Of a DNA stretch of 64,000 bases, positions 41,003 through 50,448 are shown in pieces. Numbering within the stretch: position 1 is the first letter of the stretch; each line of letters starts with the position of its first letter. The stretch spans positions 62,001-126,000 of the forward strand of contig CAVSQS010000001.1 in assembly GCA_963730165.1 (NCBI GenBank), given 5' to 3'. The translations under genes and the position numbers were made by a program. The DNA comes from DASSQJ01 sp963730165. Lineage in GTDB: Bacteria > Actinomycetota > Actinomycetes > Actinomycetales > Dermatophilaceae. The notes beneath the pieces were generated by a model. That model made no database searches. It was not told the DNA's origin and was given only the letters and a program-made list of their open reading frames with translations.

Positions 41003-44000
41003 ATGCCTGTCTCACCGGTGCCGTCGGCGACGGCCGTCCCGCCGAGTGCGTCGCCCACCCTGACCCCCGCGTGGGTGTGGCGGCTCCGGCACGCCATCGT
41101 CTGCGCCCTGCTCGTCGCGGTGTCCCTGAACTCCGACCCGGGCCTGCAGGTCGCCGACACCAAGCACGACCTCGTCGTCGACCCGTTCGGGCTGCTGACG
41201 CGGGGTCTGCACCTGTGGGACCCGAGCGGCAGTGCGGGGCAGCTGCAGGACCAGGCCTACGGGTACCTCTTCCCGATGGGCCCCTTCTTCGCCCTCGGCT
41301 CGGTCCTCGGTGTCCCGGGGTGGGTCACCCAGCGGCTGTGGTGGGGGCTGGTGCTGTCGGTGGGCTACGTCGGGTTCGTCGTGCTCGCACGGCGGCTCGG
41401 CCTCGGGTCGGAGTGGACCCGGCTCGTCGCCGGGGTCGCCTTCGCCGTCTGGCCCCACGTGCTGGCCAACCTCGGGCGGGCGTCGGTCGAGGTGTGGCCA
41501 CCCGCGCTCGCGGCCTGGGTGCTCGTACCGCTCGTGGGGGCCGGCGGTCAGGACCGACCCCGACGGGCCGCGGCCCTCTCCGGGCTCGCCGTGCTCGCCA
41601 TGGGCGGCGTCAACGCCACGGTCGACCTCGCGGCCGTCCTGCCCGCGGCCCTGTGGCTCCTCACCCGGGGGTGGTCCCGCGCGTGGCTGCGGCTGGCGGC
41701 CTTGTGGGCCGCCGCGGTCCTTGCCGCCACCGTGTGGTGGGTCGTCCCGCTGCTCGCCCTCGGCCGGTACAGCCCACCCTTCCTCGACTTCATCGAGTCC
41801 GCCTCGGTCACGACGAGCACGACGACGCTCGTCGAGGCCCTGCGTGGCACGGCCGACTGGGTGTCCTACCTCGGGGACAGCGCTTCGCGGGCGGGCTTCG
41901 CGCTGCTGACGCAACCCCTCCTCATCCTCTTCACCGTGCTCCTCGTCGCGCTCGGCGTGGGGGGCCTGGCCTGGCGGCGCACGGCCGAGCGCGCCTGGCT
42001 CGTCCTCATGCTCGCGGTCGGGCTGGCACTCGTCGCGCTGGGACACCTCGGCCCGGTCGACGGCTTCTTCGCCGCCGACCTGCGGGCCCTCCTCGACGGA
42101 CCGCTCGCCGCCCTGCGCAACGTCCACAAGTTCGACATCCTCATCCGGCTGGCCCTCACCCTCGGGGCGGCCTCGGCCCTCGCGGGGCTGTCCCGGGGCC
42201 GGACCCGTGCCGAGACCGCGTTCCTGCGGCCCGTGGTGGCCGCGACCGGGGTCTTCCTCGTCGTCGGCGCGGCCGCGCCGTTCTTCGGGCTGAGGGTCGC
42301 CAACCCCGGTTCCTTCGCCGGCATCCCCGACTACTGGACCGAGGCGAGCAGCTGGTTGGAGGAGCACGACGGCGCGGGTCGCACCCTGCTCGTCCCGGGG
42401 TCGCGGTTCCCCGAGTACACGTGGGGCCGGACGGGCGACGAGCCGATCCAGTCGCTCGGTCAGGCGCCATGGGACGTCCGCAACGCGGTGCCGCTCACCG
42501 ACCCGGGCCACATCCGCTGGCTCGACGCGGTGGAGCGGCGCATCGCCGAGGGTCGGGGAGGTGCTGACCTCGCCGCCGCGCTGCGCACTGCCGGGGTGCG
42601 GTACCTCCTCGCCCGCAACGACCTCGACTACGGCCGCGCCGGGGCGACCCGGCCGCTCGCGGTCCGGGCCGCCCTCTCGGCCACGCCCGGGGTCTCCGTC
42701 GTACGGACCTTCGGACCGCCCGTCGGCGGGGGGAGCACCCCCGAGCGGTTCGTCGACGGGGGGCTGAGCATCGGGGTGCCGGCGCTGGAGGTCTACCGGG
42801 TCTCCGGCGCCTCGGACTCGCCGGCCCGGCTCGTCCCGGCCTCGAGCGTGGCCGGTGTCGTCGGGGGGGCGGAGGCGTCCTTCCTCCCGGGCGTGGCCGA
42901 CCTCGCGACGACGGTCCTCGCCGCCGACGGCCCGGAGGTGGCGGCGGCCGGCGGGGTCACGGTCCTCACGGACACGCCGCGCCGACGTGAGGCCAACTTC
43001 GGCCTCGGCACCCCGGGCATCTCCCAGACGCTCGCCCTCGACGAGCCGCTGCGCATCTCGAAGCCGACGCGCGACTACGGGTGGAGCGACGCGCCGGGCG
43101 CCGAGGCTGCCGTGCGCTGGTACGGTGCCCGCTCGGTGACGGCGTCCTCCTCGGCCGCCGACGCCGACGCGTACCCCCGGCCGGACCAGTCGGCGATGCC
43201 GTTCTCGGCCCTCGACGACAGCGACCGGACGCTGTGGCGACCCAACCCGCTGCGGACCCTCACGGGGTCGTGGCTCGACGTCGACCTCGGGCGTGCGGTC
43301 CCCCTCGCGGGCGGCCGCGTGCGGCTCGACGAGGGCAGCGCCATCACCGCGCTCGAGGTGCGTACCGACGAGGGAACGGTCGTGCTGCCGGTCCACGACG
43401 ACACCGTTCAGCTCCCGAGGGTGACGACGCGGGAGCTGCGGATCGTCGTCGCCTCGGCCGGCGGGAGCCCGGCGGCGCAGCGCAGCGCCGGGATCCGCGC
43501 CGTCTCGATCCCGCACGTCGACATCTCGCGTTCCGTCGTGCTGCCGAGCAGCCCCTGGCCCTCCGGCCCCGACCGCGTCGTGCTCTCCGGGGACGCCGGG
43601 CAGGGGTCCTGCTACGTCCTCGGCGACCGCCCGCTGTGCGCCCCGACGGCAGCGCGCACCGGCGAGGACGCCGCGGGCCTCGACCGCACCGTCGACCTTC
43701 CCTCGGACCTGACCGGGACGCTCGTCGTCACGGCCCGTCCGCTGGGGGGACCAGCACTGGACGCCCTGCTGGAGCACGCCCTCGGCCTCGACGTCCACGC
43801 CGAGGCGAGCTCCGCGGCGATGCCCGACGCCGCGGCCGGAGCGCTCTCCGCCGTCGACGGGGACCTGGGGACGGCGTGGGTCGCCTCGCCGTCCGACCCG
43901 GACCCCGCCCTCACGCTGTCCTGGGACGAGGAGCGGTCGGTGAGCAGCCTCCAGGTGGTCGTCGACCCGTACGCGGCGCTGACCCGCCCGACGCGGGTGC

Positions 44001-45217
44001 GCATCACCTCCGGGAGCGCGGAGCGCACGGTCGACCTCGACGCCTCCGGGGTGGCCCGTTTCCCGGCGGTGCGCACCTCGTCGCTGACCGTGCACCTGTC
44101 CGCCCCCGCCCTCGCGACGTCGGTCGACGCCTACACGGTGGAACAGTCCTTCCTCGGGCTCGGGGCCTCCGAGGTGCGCATCCCCGGTCTCACCCCCGAG
44201 CTGACCGTGCACCGGCCCTCCCTGGCACGCCGGGTCACCATCGCGTGCGGGGAGGGGCCCGGCCTCAGCATCGACGGCCGTCCGGTCGGCCTCGAGGTGA
44301 GCACCACCGTGGGCGAGCTCCTCCGCGGGTCGCCGGTGACGGCGCGGACGTGCTCGTCGGCCGACGGCGGAGCGCCTCCGGTGACCCTGCCGGCCGGAGA
44401 GGTGAGGGTGCGTGCCGGGACCCCGGACCGCTGGGTGGTGGCCTCGGTCGTCGTGACCCGCGACGGGGGCCGTGGCACCGGGCCCGAGGCGTCGCTGCCG
44501 GCCCCCGTCGTCGGGACCTGGGACCGGGCCCACCGCACGCTCGCGGTAGGCGAGCGGCCGGTGCCGGCAGTGCTCGTTGTCGACGAGAACGCCAACGCCG
44601 GCTGGCGGGCCACCCTCGACGGGGTGCGGCTCGACGCCGTCACCGTCGGGGGCTGGCAGCAGGGCTACCTCCTCCCTCCCGGCCGGGCGGGGCAGGTGCG
44701 GCTCGACTTCGCGCCCGACCGGCCGGTGCGGTGGGGGATGGCCCTCGGAGCGCTGGTCGCCGTGGCCCTGCTCGTCGCCGGACTGCTGCCGCAGAGCCCG
44801 CGCCGTCGGCCGGTTGAGGTAGCCGGTCGGGCGGGCCGCGCCGCAGTGGTCGGCGTCGTCCTCACGTGCGTCGGGCTCGTCGCGGGCTGGTGGGGCCTGC
44901 TCGTCGCGGCCGCGGTGGCCGGCGTCGGCGTCGTCGTGGCTCGGCGGCGCGCTCCGAGCACCGCGCCGGTGGCAACGACCGGTGCGGTGCTCGCCGTGCT
45001 GGCGGCGGGAGCCGTGCTCCTCTCGGGTCCGTACGGCAGCGTGGACTACCGGGCCGACCATCCGGCCGCCCAGCTGCTCTGCGTGGCCGCGCTCTCGTTC
45101 CTCGCCCTCGCCCTGGTGGCACCAGCCCGGTCGGCGACTACCGGGCCGGAGTCCTCCGGGTCGGCCGGTAGCGGTGTGCGCGACGGATCAGCGGCCGCTC
45201 CAGGAAGCGGAAGCTGA
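41003..45217 (+). CDS. aftD: AftD-type alpha-(1->3)-arabinofuranosyltransferase
   Basis: A 1404-residue membrane enzyme of GT-C fold. The N-terminal 430 residues hold 10-11 helices with the catalytic first loop DTKHDLVVDPFGLLTRGLHLWDP (about 52-74; the Asp is visible). The large periplasmic part contains two discoidin-like carbohydrate-binding modules (about 740-840 and 940-1040). Four helices fall near 1240-1360, before which lies VVDENANAGWRATLDGVRLDAVTVGGWQQGYLLPPG, conserved in AftD. Size matches M. tuberculosis Rv0236c (about 1400). It adds branching arabinofuranose in arabinogalactan and lipoarabinomannan. The gene overlaps its convergent neighbour by 80 bases. Confidence 0.9.
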   Translation: MPVSPVPSATAVPPSASPTLTPAWVWRLRHAIVCALLVAVSLNSDPGLQVADTKHDLVVDPFGLLTRGLHLWDPSGSAGQLQDQAYGYLFPMGPFFALGSVLGVPGWVTQRLWWGLVLSVGYVGFVVLARRLGLGSEWTRLVAGVAFAVWPHVLANLGRASVEVWPPALAAWVLVPLVGAGGQDRPRRAAALSGLAVLAMGGVNATVDLAAVLPAALWLLTRGWSRAWLRLAALWAAAVLAATVWWVVPLLALGRYSPPFLDFIESASVTTSTTTLVEALRGTADWVSYLGDSASRAGFALLTQPLLILFTVLLVALGVGGLAWRRTAERAWLVLMLAVGLALVALGHLGPVDGFFAADLRALLDGPLAALRNVHKFDILIRLALTLGAASALAGLSRGRTRAETAFLRPVVAATGVFLVVGAAAPFFGLRVANPGSFAGIPDYWTEASSWLEEHDGAGRTLLVPGSRFPEYTWGRTGDEPIQSLGQAPWDVRNAVPLTDPGHIRWLDAVERRIAEGRGGADLAAALRTAGVRYLLARNDLDYGRAGATRPLAVRAALSATPGVSVVRTFGPPVGGGSTPERFVDGGLSIGVPALEVYRVSGASDSPARLVPASSVAGVVGGAEASFLPGVADLATTVLAADGPEVAAAGGVTVLTDTPRRREANFGLGTPGISQTLALDEPLRISKPTRDYGWSDAPGAEAAVRWYGARSVTASSSAADADAYPRPDQSAMPFSALDDSDRTLWRPNPLRTLTGSWLDVDLGRAVPLAGGRVRLDEGSAITALEVRTDEGTVVLPVHDDTVQLPRVTTRELRIVVASAGGSPAAQRSAGIRAVSIPHVDISRSVVLPSSPWPSGPDRVVLSGDAGQGSCYVLGDRPLCAPTAARTGEDAAGLDRTVDLPSDLTGTLVVTARPLGGPALDALLEHALGLDVHAEASSAAMPDAAAGALSAVDGDLGTAWVASPSDPDPALTLSWDEERSVSSLQVVVDPYAALTRPTRVRITSGSAERTVDLDASGVARFPAVRTSSLTVHLSAPALATSVDAYTVEQSFLGLGASEVRIPGLTPELTVHRPSLARRVTIACGEGPGLSIDGRPVGLEVSTTVGELLRGSPVTARTCSSADGGAPPVTLPAGEVRVRAGTPDRWVVASVVVTRDGGRGTGPEASLPAPVVGTWDRAHRTLAVGERPVPAVLVVDENANAGWRATLDGVRLDAVTVGGWQQGYLLPPGRAGQVRLDFAPDRPVRWGMALGALVAVALLVAGLLPQSPRRRPVEVAGRAGRAAVVGVVLTCVGLVAGWWGLLVAAAVAGVGVVVARRRAPSTAPVATTGAVLAVLAAGAVLLSGPYGSVDYRADHPAAQLLCVAALSFLALALVAPARSATTGPESSGSAGSGVRDGSAAAPGSGS

Positions 45218-46394
45218 GGGTCGCCACGGCGGCCGAGGCGGCGAGGGTGAGGGGCAGGACCTGGAGCACCTTCCCCGTGAACTGCGCGTTGCCGAGCAGG
45301 TGCATCACCCCCTCGAGGACGACGAGGTGGTAGAGGAAGACGCCGTAGGAGATGTCGCCGGCGAAGCGGGCCACGGGGTTGCCGAGGACGGCCTCGGTGA
45401 CGGGCGTGCGGCCGAACACGGCGGGCCAGACGAGGGCGACGGCCATGACGACGTAGAGGGTCTGCTTGGCGAACGACTGCCCGACCGTCGGGGCGACGAG
45501 GGAGAGGGGTCCCGCGATCGGCGTCAACGCCGCGAGGAAGGCCACCGCGGCGAGCGACCAGCACGTGAAGGGGCGACGGCCGAGCTCCTCGGCGAGACGC
45601 CAGCGTGACGTCGCGCCGACGTCGCCGTGGTCCAGGTGCACGCGGATGACGGCCATCGCCATCCCACCCCCGAACCACCCGAGGTAGGCCGGGAGCCAGA
45701 TGGACCCGGTGGTCCAGAGGTCGCCGTGCCGGCTGAAGAGGAAGACGTACCAGACCAGGGGGACGACGAGCAGGGCCGTCATGGCGCCGAGGAGCAGCCC
45801 CGGTCGCCAACGGCGCAGGCACGCGCGGACGACGAGCCATCCGATGAGCGGGAGCAGGAGGTAGAAGGCCCACTCGGTGCACAGGCTCCATGTCTGCGTC
45901 AGGCCGCCCTTGAGCCAGCCGTAGCGGTAGATCTGCACGAGCAGCACGTGCCGGACCCAGTCGGCGACGGTCGCCGTCGCGTTGTCCGGGATGAGCAGCA
46001 TCGCCGCGGCGACCGCCACGAGATAGGCCGGCATGATGCGGGCCACCCGGCGCAGCGCGTAGACCCGCACCGACGGCGCGCGCCGACCGTGCGCGGCGGC
46101 GACGAGCCACGGGCGGACCAGCAGGAACCCGGAGAGGACGAAGAAGATGGCGACGCCGCTGTCGAGGCGCGCCAGCGCGGCACTGCCCCAGCCGGTGAGG
46201 TAGCGGCCGGTCCAGAAGGCGCAGTGCGTCGTGACGACCGCGAGCACGGCGAGGGCACGGAGCCCGTCGAGGGCCGGGTAGGCGGCATGGCCGGGGTGGT
46301 AGGCCCCCGTGGCGCCGGCCTCGGTCGCGGCCAGGGTCGGGTCGATGGCGGCGACCGGGGGTGGGGCCGGTGCGGGAGCCTCGCCGGTGGTCAC
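45138..46394 (-). CDS. Acyltransferase 3 family membrane protein
   Basis: 418 residues, about ten helices, starting with YPALDGLRALAVLAVVTTHCAF (about 39-60; the Arg and His are the conserved catalytic pair region). It is an O-acyltransferase that decorates sugars or lipids with acyl groups. GTG 46394 overlaps the stop of the upstream gene (GTGA). The C-terminal 26 codons overlap the end of aftD on the other strand. From memory, M. tuberculosis Rv0228 is an acyltransferase next to a DUF3068 gene. Confidence 0.9.
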   Translation of the reverse strand: MTTGEAPAPAPPPVAAIDPTLAATEAGATGAYHPGHAAYPALDGLRALAVLAVVTTHCAFWTGRYLTGWGSAALARLDSGVAIFFVLSGFLLVRPWLVAAAHGRRAPSVRVYALRRVARIMPAYLVAVAAAMLLIPDNATATVADWVRHVLLVQIYRYGWLKGGLTQTWSLCTEWAFYLLLPLIGWLVVRACLRRWRPGLLLGAMTALLVVPLVWYVFLFSRHGDLWTTGSIWLPAYLGWFGGGMAMAVIRVHLDHGDVGATSRWRLAEELGRRPFTCWSLAAVAFLAALTPIAGPLSLVAPTVGQSFAKQTLYVVMAVALVWPAVFGRTPVTEAVLGNPVARFAGDISYGVFLYHLVVLEGVMHLLGNAQFTGKVLQVLPLTLAASAAVATLSFRFLERPLIRRAHRYRPTRRTPAR

Positions 46395-48358
46395 GGGGTG
46401 CCCCCGGGTGCCGGCACGGGGACCCCGACGCCGATGTCGTCGGTGCACACCCGCGCGCCGTCGCCACTCGGCACGACGACGAGGCTGCTCACCGGCCCGG
46501 GCACCGCGGCGAACACCGTGCCCGCCCCGGGCCGGAGGTCGGCCTCCGCGCGGTGGTCACCGGAGCCGAGCGTCACCATCGTCGCGCGGTCGGCCGTGTA
46601 CGCGACCCGGACGACGGCGACGGCGTCGGTCGCGGTCGCGCGCAGGGGGATGGTGACCCGGCCCTGCCCGAGGAGCCAGCCGCAGTCCCGCGTCGGCCCC
46701 GGGGCCGCGGTCGGCCCGGCGACGAGCGCGGGGTGGAGGACGCCGGCGCGGTCGGGCACCACCATCGCCGCCGTCGACTCCCCGGGGGCCAGGACCTGGG
46801 CGTCGGTGAGCAGCGGACCGAACATCCGGTACGTGCGGTTGTAGGGGGCGAGGAGGGGCCAGGCGACCTCGTCGGGGACCGGGACGTCGCCGAGGACGGT
46901 GCCCGGGGGCAGGTCGGGCAGCTGGGAGCGGACCGTGTCGACGTAGGGCCGGGCCGGGTTGGCGACCCACAGTGGGTCGTACCGCGCGGTCGACAACAGC
47001 GAGCTGGCGACGAGCAGCCCGGTGCTCGTCGCTGCGGTGGCCCAGAGCAGGCCGTCGGTCGTGGTCGGTGCCGCGCCGGCGGCGCGCATCGGCTCGAGGA
47101 CGTGGGCGCGCAGCCACGCGCGGGTCGTGGTGCGGGGTTCCAGGGGGTCGGCGTCGGCGAACGGGAAGGCGCCGACCGTCCTCAGGGTGGCGAACGCCAG
47201 CCCGATCGCGGCGACGAGGGCGACGTCGGTCTGGTACCTGTACTCGGTGCCGACGAGGGGACCGACGAACGTCGCCCGGCTGCGGGCCAGCAGGTAGAGG
47301 TTGACGGCCGCGTAGCCGACGACCACCAGCCACGCCCGGCTCGCGCCTCGCCAGATGACGACCGACCCGGCGACCACGGCCGTGACGACGAGGAAGGAGG
47401 CGACGGCGAGGAACGGGTCGGGATCGGCCAGGCCACCGGCGGCCCCGATCGGCGCCCACTGCCACGGACCCCCGAGGAGGCCCGGGAGGGCGCCCCGGAA
47501 GACGGACTCGACGACGAGGTCCGCGACGTCGTGCCCCGCCGCCACGGGGTGCAGGGGGCTCGGCACCTCGAGCACGTAGTAGGCGAGGTAGCCCGCGGCG
47601 ACGACACCGTGGCCCGTCCACACCCAGCGGTCTCGCCGCAGCGTCTGCAGCACGCGCCGCCAGAGCGGTCCGGTGGTGAAGAAGGCCAGAGTGACCCCGG
47701 CGAGCAGCGGGAGCAGGAGGAGGGTCTTCTCCGAGAACAGCAGCCCGCCCACGAGGACGGCCGGTCCGAGGAGGACGTGGCGCACCCGGCCGGTGCGGAA
47801 GTAGCGGACCAGCACGAGCAGCGCGCCGACCGTCGCGAGCTGCTGCGGGAGCTGGTTGACCGCCGCCGCCCACCACAGCGAGGCCGGCAGCGACACGGGG
47901 GAGAACAGGGCGACCGCCAGCGGGACGAGGATGCCGGGGCGCCGACCGAAGAGCTCGACGAGGAGCCGGTAGGTGAGGACCGCCAGGGCCAGCTGCAGCG
48001 CGAGCATGCCGCCGGCGACGGGCCAGAAGTCGAGCGGCCAGAGCCGGGTGGTCACCGAGGCCCAGACGTAGGCCCCCGGCATCACGTGGTTGTTGTAGGC
48101 CAGGCCCAGGTAGTCGACGCTCCACAGGGGGTGGTCCGTGGCCCGGCCGATGAACGCGAAGTCGTCGAGGTAGAAGTACCCGCGCAGGCAGATCCAGCCC
48201 CGCACCGTGGTCTGGAGGACGATGAGCCCGATCGCGATGCGTCCGACGAGGACCTCCGCGCGGGCCTGTGCCCCGGCGGCGGCCGACCCGGCCGGGTGAC
48301 GGCCGACCGACCCGATGACGGAGCCCCGCCGGGAGACCCGGCTCGGTAATGCGCCCAC
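46391..48358 (-). CDS. Polytopic membrane protein of the GT-C/DUF-type, unknown function
   Basis: 655 residues with about 12 helices. The N-terminal loop contains YFYLDDFAFIGRATDHPLWSVDYLGLAYNNHVMPGAYVWA, an Asp-Asp pair after the first helix, which fits a GT-C catalytic loop. The last 170 residues form a periplasmic beta-rich domain. No certain family. Start: GTG 48358, preceded by GGGAGG at 8 bases, is the most likely; an in-frame GTG further downstream is also possible. It lies upstream of, and is coupled to, the acyltransferase gene. Confidence 0.7.
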   Translation of the reverse strand: MGALPSRVSRRGSVIGSVGRHPAGSAAAGAQARAEVLVGRIAIGLIVLQTTVRGWICLRGYFYLDDFAFIGRATDHPLWSVDYLGLAYNNHVMPGAYVWASVTTRLWPLDFWPVAGGMLALQLALAVLTYRLLVELFGRRPGILVPLAVALFSPVSLPASLWWAAAVNQLPQQLATVGALLVLVRYFRTGRVRHVLLGPAVLVGGLLFSEKTLLLLPLLAGVTLAFFTTGPLWRRVLQTLRRDRWVWTGHGVVAAGYLAYYVLEVPSPLHPVAAGHDVADLVVESVFRGALPGLLGGPWQWAPIGAAGGLADPDPFLAVASFLVVTAVVAGSVVIWRGASRAWLVVVGYAAVNLYLLARSRATFVGPLVGTEYRYQTDVALVAAIGLAFATLRTVGAFPFADADPLEPRTTTRAWLRAHVLEPMRAAGAAPTTTDGLLWATAATSTGLLVASSLLSTARYDPLWVANPARPYVDTVRSQLPDLPPGTVLGDVPVPDEVAWPLLAPYNRTYRMFGPLLTDAQVLAPGESTAAMVVPDRAGVLHPALVAGPTAAPGPTRDCGWLLGQGRVTIPLRATATDAVAVVRVAYTADRATMVTLGSGDHRAEADLRPGAGTVFAAVPGPVSSLVVVPSGDGARVCTDDIGVGVPVPAPGGTP

Positions 48359-48477
48359 CCGGGACCTCCCTCTCGACCGCGCACTGCGCGGCGAGAGCCT
48401 ACCGGCAGCGGGGACCCGGCAGGAGCACCTCAGGGGCAACCGGACGGAAGCGGGTCCACGACGCCGACGGATGTCCG

Positions 48478-48506
48478 TTCCCCTGCGTGCTACGCGCTGG
48501 TAACCT
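48478..48506 (+). promoter_or_regulatory. Predicted promoter of the DUF3068 gene
   Basis: TTCCCC (48478-48483) and TAACCT (48501-48506) are 17 bp apart. Transcription would start near 48513, with a leader of about 33 nt. Confidence 0.45.
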
Positions 48507-48545
48507 TCGCTCGTCTCACCGCCGAGTAGCGAGGTAGCCACCGAG

Positions 48546-49469
48546 ATGCGCCGTGTCGTTGGTCTGGTTCTGGTGGGCCTGTTCGGGTTCCTCCTCGTGG
48601 TCGGACTCCTCGCCCAGTTCTACGCCCCCGGGGTGCTGAAGAAGACGCCTCTCGACGTCAACACCCTCACCCTGCTCTCCGGCACGGGCTCCTACCTCGG
48701 GTCCGACCCGGGGCCGGTCAGCGTGTGGCAGCGCACGACCAACATCGACGGCTCGACGTCCGAGGTCATCGTCATGCAGAACTTCACGTGCGTGATGAAG
48801 GACCCGGACGGCACGGCCCCCACGTCGCCGGTGTGCCCGCCGGTCGGCGACCCGCTGCTCATCGACGCGAGCCAGGACCTGTTCGCCACCGACCGGGTGA
48901 CGGCGATGGCGGTCAACGACCCCAAGTACATCGGGACGACGGCCGAGCCGCACGAGGGGCTCGTCAACAAGTTCCCCTTCGACGTCGAGCAGAAGACCTA
49001 CCCGGTGTGGGACGGGGTCCTCGGGCGCGCCGTGGACGCGGCCTTCAGCGGCGAGGAGGAGGTCAACGGCCTCAACACCTACCGCTTCACGGTGACCCTC
49101 ACCGACGAGCCCGCCGAGCTGGCCGCCGGCGTTTCGGGCACCTACTCCGACGAGAAGACGATGTGGATCGACCCGGTCACGGGCTCCTTCATCGACCAGA
49201 AGGAGCACCAGGTGCGGGTGCTCGACAGCGGCGACACCGTGCTCGACCTCACCCTCGGCTTCCGGCCCGAGACGGTCCAGGCCAACGTGGACTCGGCCTC
49301 GTCGAGCGGCGGCCTCCTGACCATGCTCGGGGTGCTCCCGTGGGTCGCCTACGGGCTGGCGCTGCTCGCCCTCGCGGGGGGCGTCTTCCTCCTGCGCACC
49401 GCACCGCCCGCCGCTGCGCGAGACGACGGCGGCGAGGTCTCCTTCGACGAGCTGACACGCACCCGCTGA
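48546..49469 (+). CDS. DUF3068 (PorA-family) membrane-anchored protein
   Basis: 307 residues: an N-terminal helix (about 4-24), an extracellular domain of about 230 residues, and a second helix (about 262-282) followed by a short acidic cytoplasmic tail. The family DUF3068 is annotated in places as porin PorA, which is doubtful for a two-helix topology. M. tuberculosis Rv0227c is of this family and lies beside the Rv0228 acyltransferase. Probably an envelope-assembly accessory or sensor. A promoter sits 40 bases upstream. Confidence 0.82.
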   Translation: MRRVVGLVLVGLFGFLLVVGLLAQFYAPGVLKKTPLDVNTLTLLSGTGSYLGSDPGPVSVWQRTTNIDGSTSEVIVMQNFTCVMKDPDGTAPTSPVCPPVGDPLLIDASQDLFATDRVTAMAVNDPKYIGTTAEPHEGLVNKFPFDVEQKTYPVWDGVLGRAVDAAFSGEEEVNGLNTYRFTVTLTDEPAELAAGVSGTYSDEKTMWIDPVTGSFIDQKEHQVRVLDSGDTVLDLTLGFRPETVQANVDSASSSGGLLTMLGVLPWVAYGLALLALAGGVFLLRTAPPAAARDDGGEVSFDELTRTR

Positions 49470-49478
49470 GCCGGGGCG

Positions 49479-50294
49479 TCAGGAGGGCAGGTCGCAGACG
49501 AGGATGACCGTCCCGGGCAGCAGCCGCCCACGCAGCGGCGACCAGCCGCCCCAGGTCTGGCCGTTCCGTGCCGGCCACTCCGGCTCGAGCAGGTCGGTGA
49601 GGGTGAGTCCCGCGGCCACCACCTGCCGGACGAGGTCGCCGAGCGTGCGGTGGTGCTCGGCGTAGGTGACGACCCCCGACCCGGTCTCGACGTAGGGCGT
49701 GCGGTCGAAGTACGACGTGCGGGCGGTGAGCCCCTCCGGGCCCGGGACGTCCGGGAAGGCCCAGCGGATCGGGTGCGACGTCGAGAAGACGAACCGGCCT
49801 CCGGGGCGCAGCACCCGGGCCGCCTCCCGCAGGACCGCGGCGCTGTCGGCGACGAACGGGATGACCCCGTACGCGGTGAAGACCCGGTCCACGCTCGCGT
49901 CCGCGACGGGGAGCGCCGTCCCGTCGCACTGGAGGAGCGGCACCGCGGCCGCGGGGCCCCCGTGCCCCACGGCGTCCCCGTCCAGCCGCTGGGCCGTGCG
50001 CAGCATCCCACGGGAGAGGTCGGACGCGACGACGCGGACGTCGTGGTGGCGCGTCAGCCAGCGCGAGCACTGGGCCGCCCCGGACCCGATCTCGAGCACT
50101 GTCATCCCGTCGCGGACACCGAGCAGGTCCAGCTCCTCCTCGGTCCACCCCTCGGGCCCCCACACGAACCCCGAGTCGCCGAGGAAGCCGCCGTGCTCGG
50201 CGTGGTAGTCGTCGGCCTCGCCGTCCCACCACGCCCGGTTTGCCGCCGTTGTCTCGGCGTCACCGACGGGGCGGCGTCCGGCCTCGGAGGTCAC
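49479..50294 (-). CDS. Class I SAM-dependent methyltransferase (second)
   Basis: 271 residues. The SAM motif I is VLEIGSGAAQCSRWLTRHH (about 66-84), then VVASDLSRGMLRTAQR and DGTALPVADASVDRVFTAYGVIPF. The substrate is unknown; this type often modifies small metabolites. It converges on the DUF3068 gene with 9 bases between the stops, and its start faces away from rpsA. GTG 50294 begins just before the conserved part; no clear -10 box is seen at the right distance. Confidence 0.87.
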   Translation of the reverse strand: MTSEAGRRPVGDAETTAANRAWWDGEADDYHAEHGGFLGDSGFVWGPEGWTEEELDLLGVRDGMTVLEIGSGAAQCSRWLTRHHDVRVVASDLSRGMLRTAQRLDGDAVGHGGPAAAVPLLQCDGTALPVADASVDRVFTAYGVIPFVADSAAVLREAARVLRPGGRFVFSTSHPIRWAFPDVPGPEGLTARTSYFDRTPYVETGSGVVTYAEHHRTLGDLVRQVVAAGLTLTDLLEPEWPARNGQTWGGWSPLRGRLLPGTVILVCDLPS

Positions 50295-50330
50295 CCGCGC
50301 CGTCCGCGACGGATACGCGCACGGGGCGTT

Positions 50331-50360
50331 TTGCCGGGCGCGTGCACGCACCGGTAGGCT
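50331..50360 (+). promoter_or_regulatory. rpsA promoter
   Basis: TTGCCG (50331-50336) and TAGGCT (50355-50360) lie 18 bp apart, a good match to a housekeeping sigma factor promoter. The leader would be about 80 nt, long enough for feedback control of ribosomal protein S1. Confidence 0.6.
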
Positions 50361-50448
50361 GGGCGGGCACGCGTGTGCCATGCGTGGCTGCACCGCGTGC
50401 CCGAAATGTCCCATCGAGTCCACCAGTCCACATCGGAGTTCCTACTAC

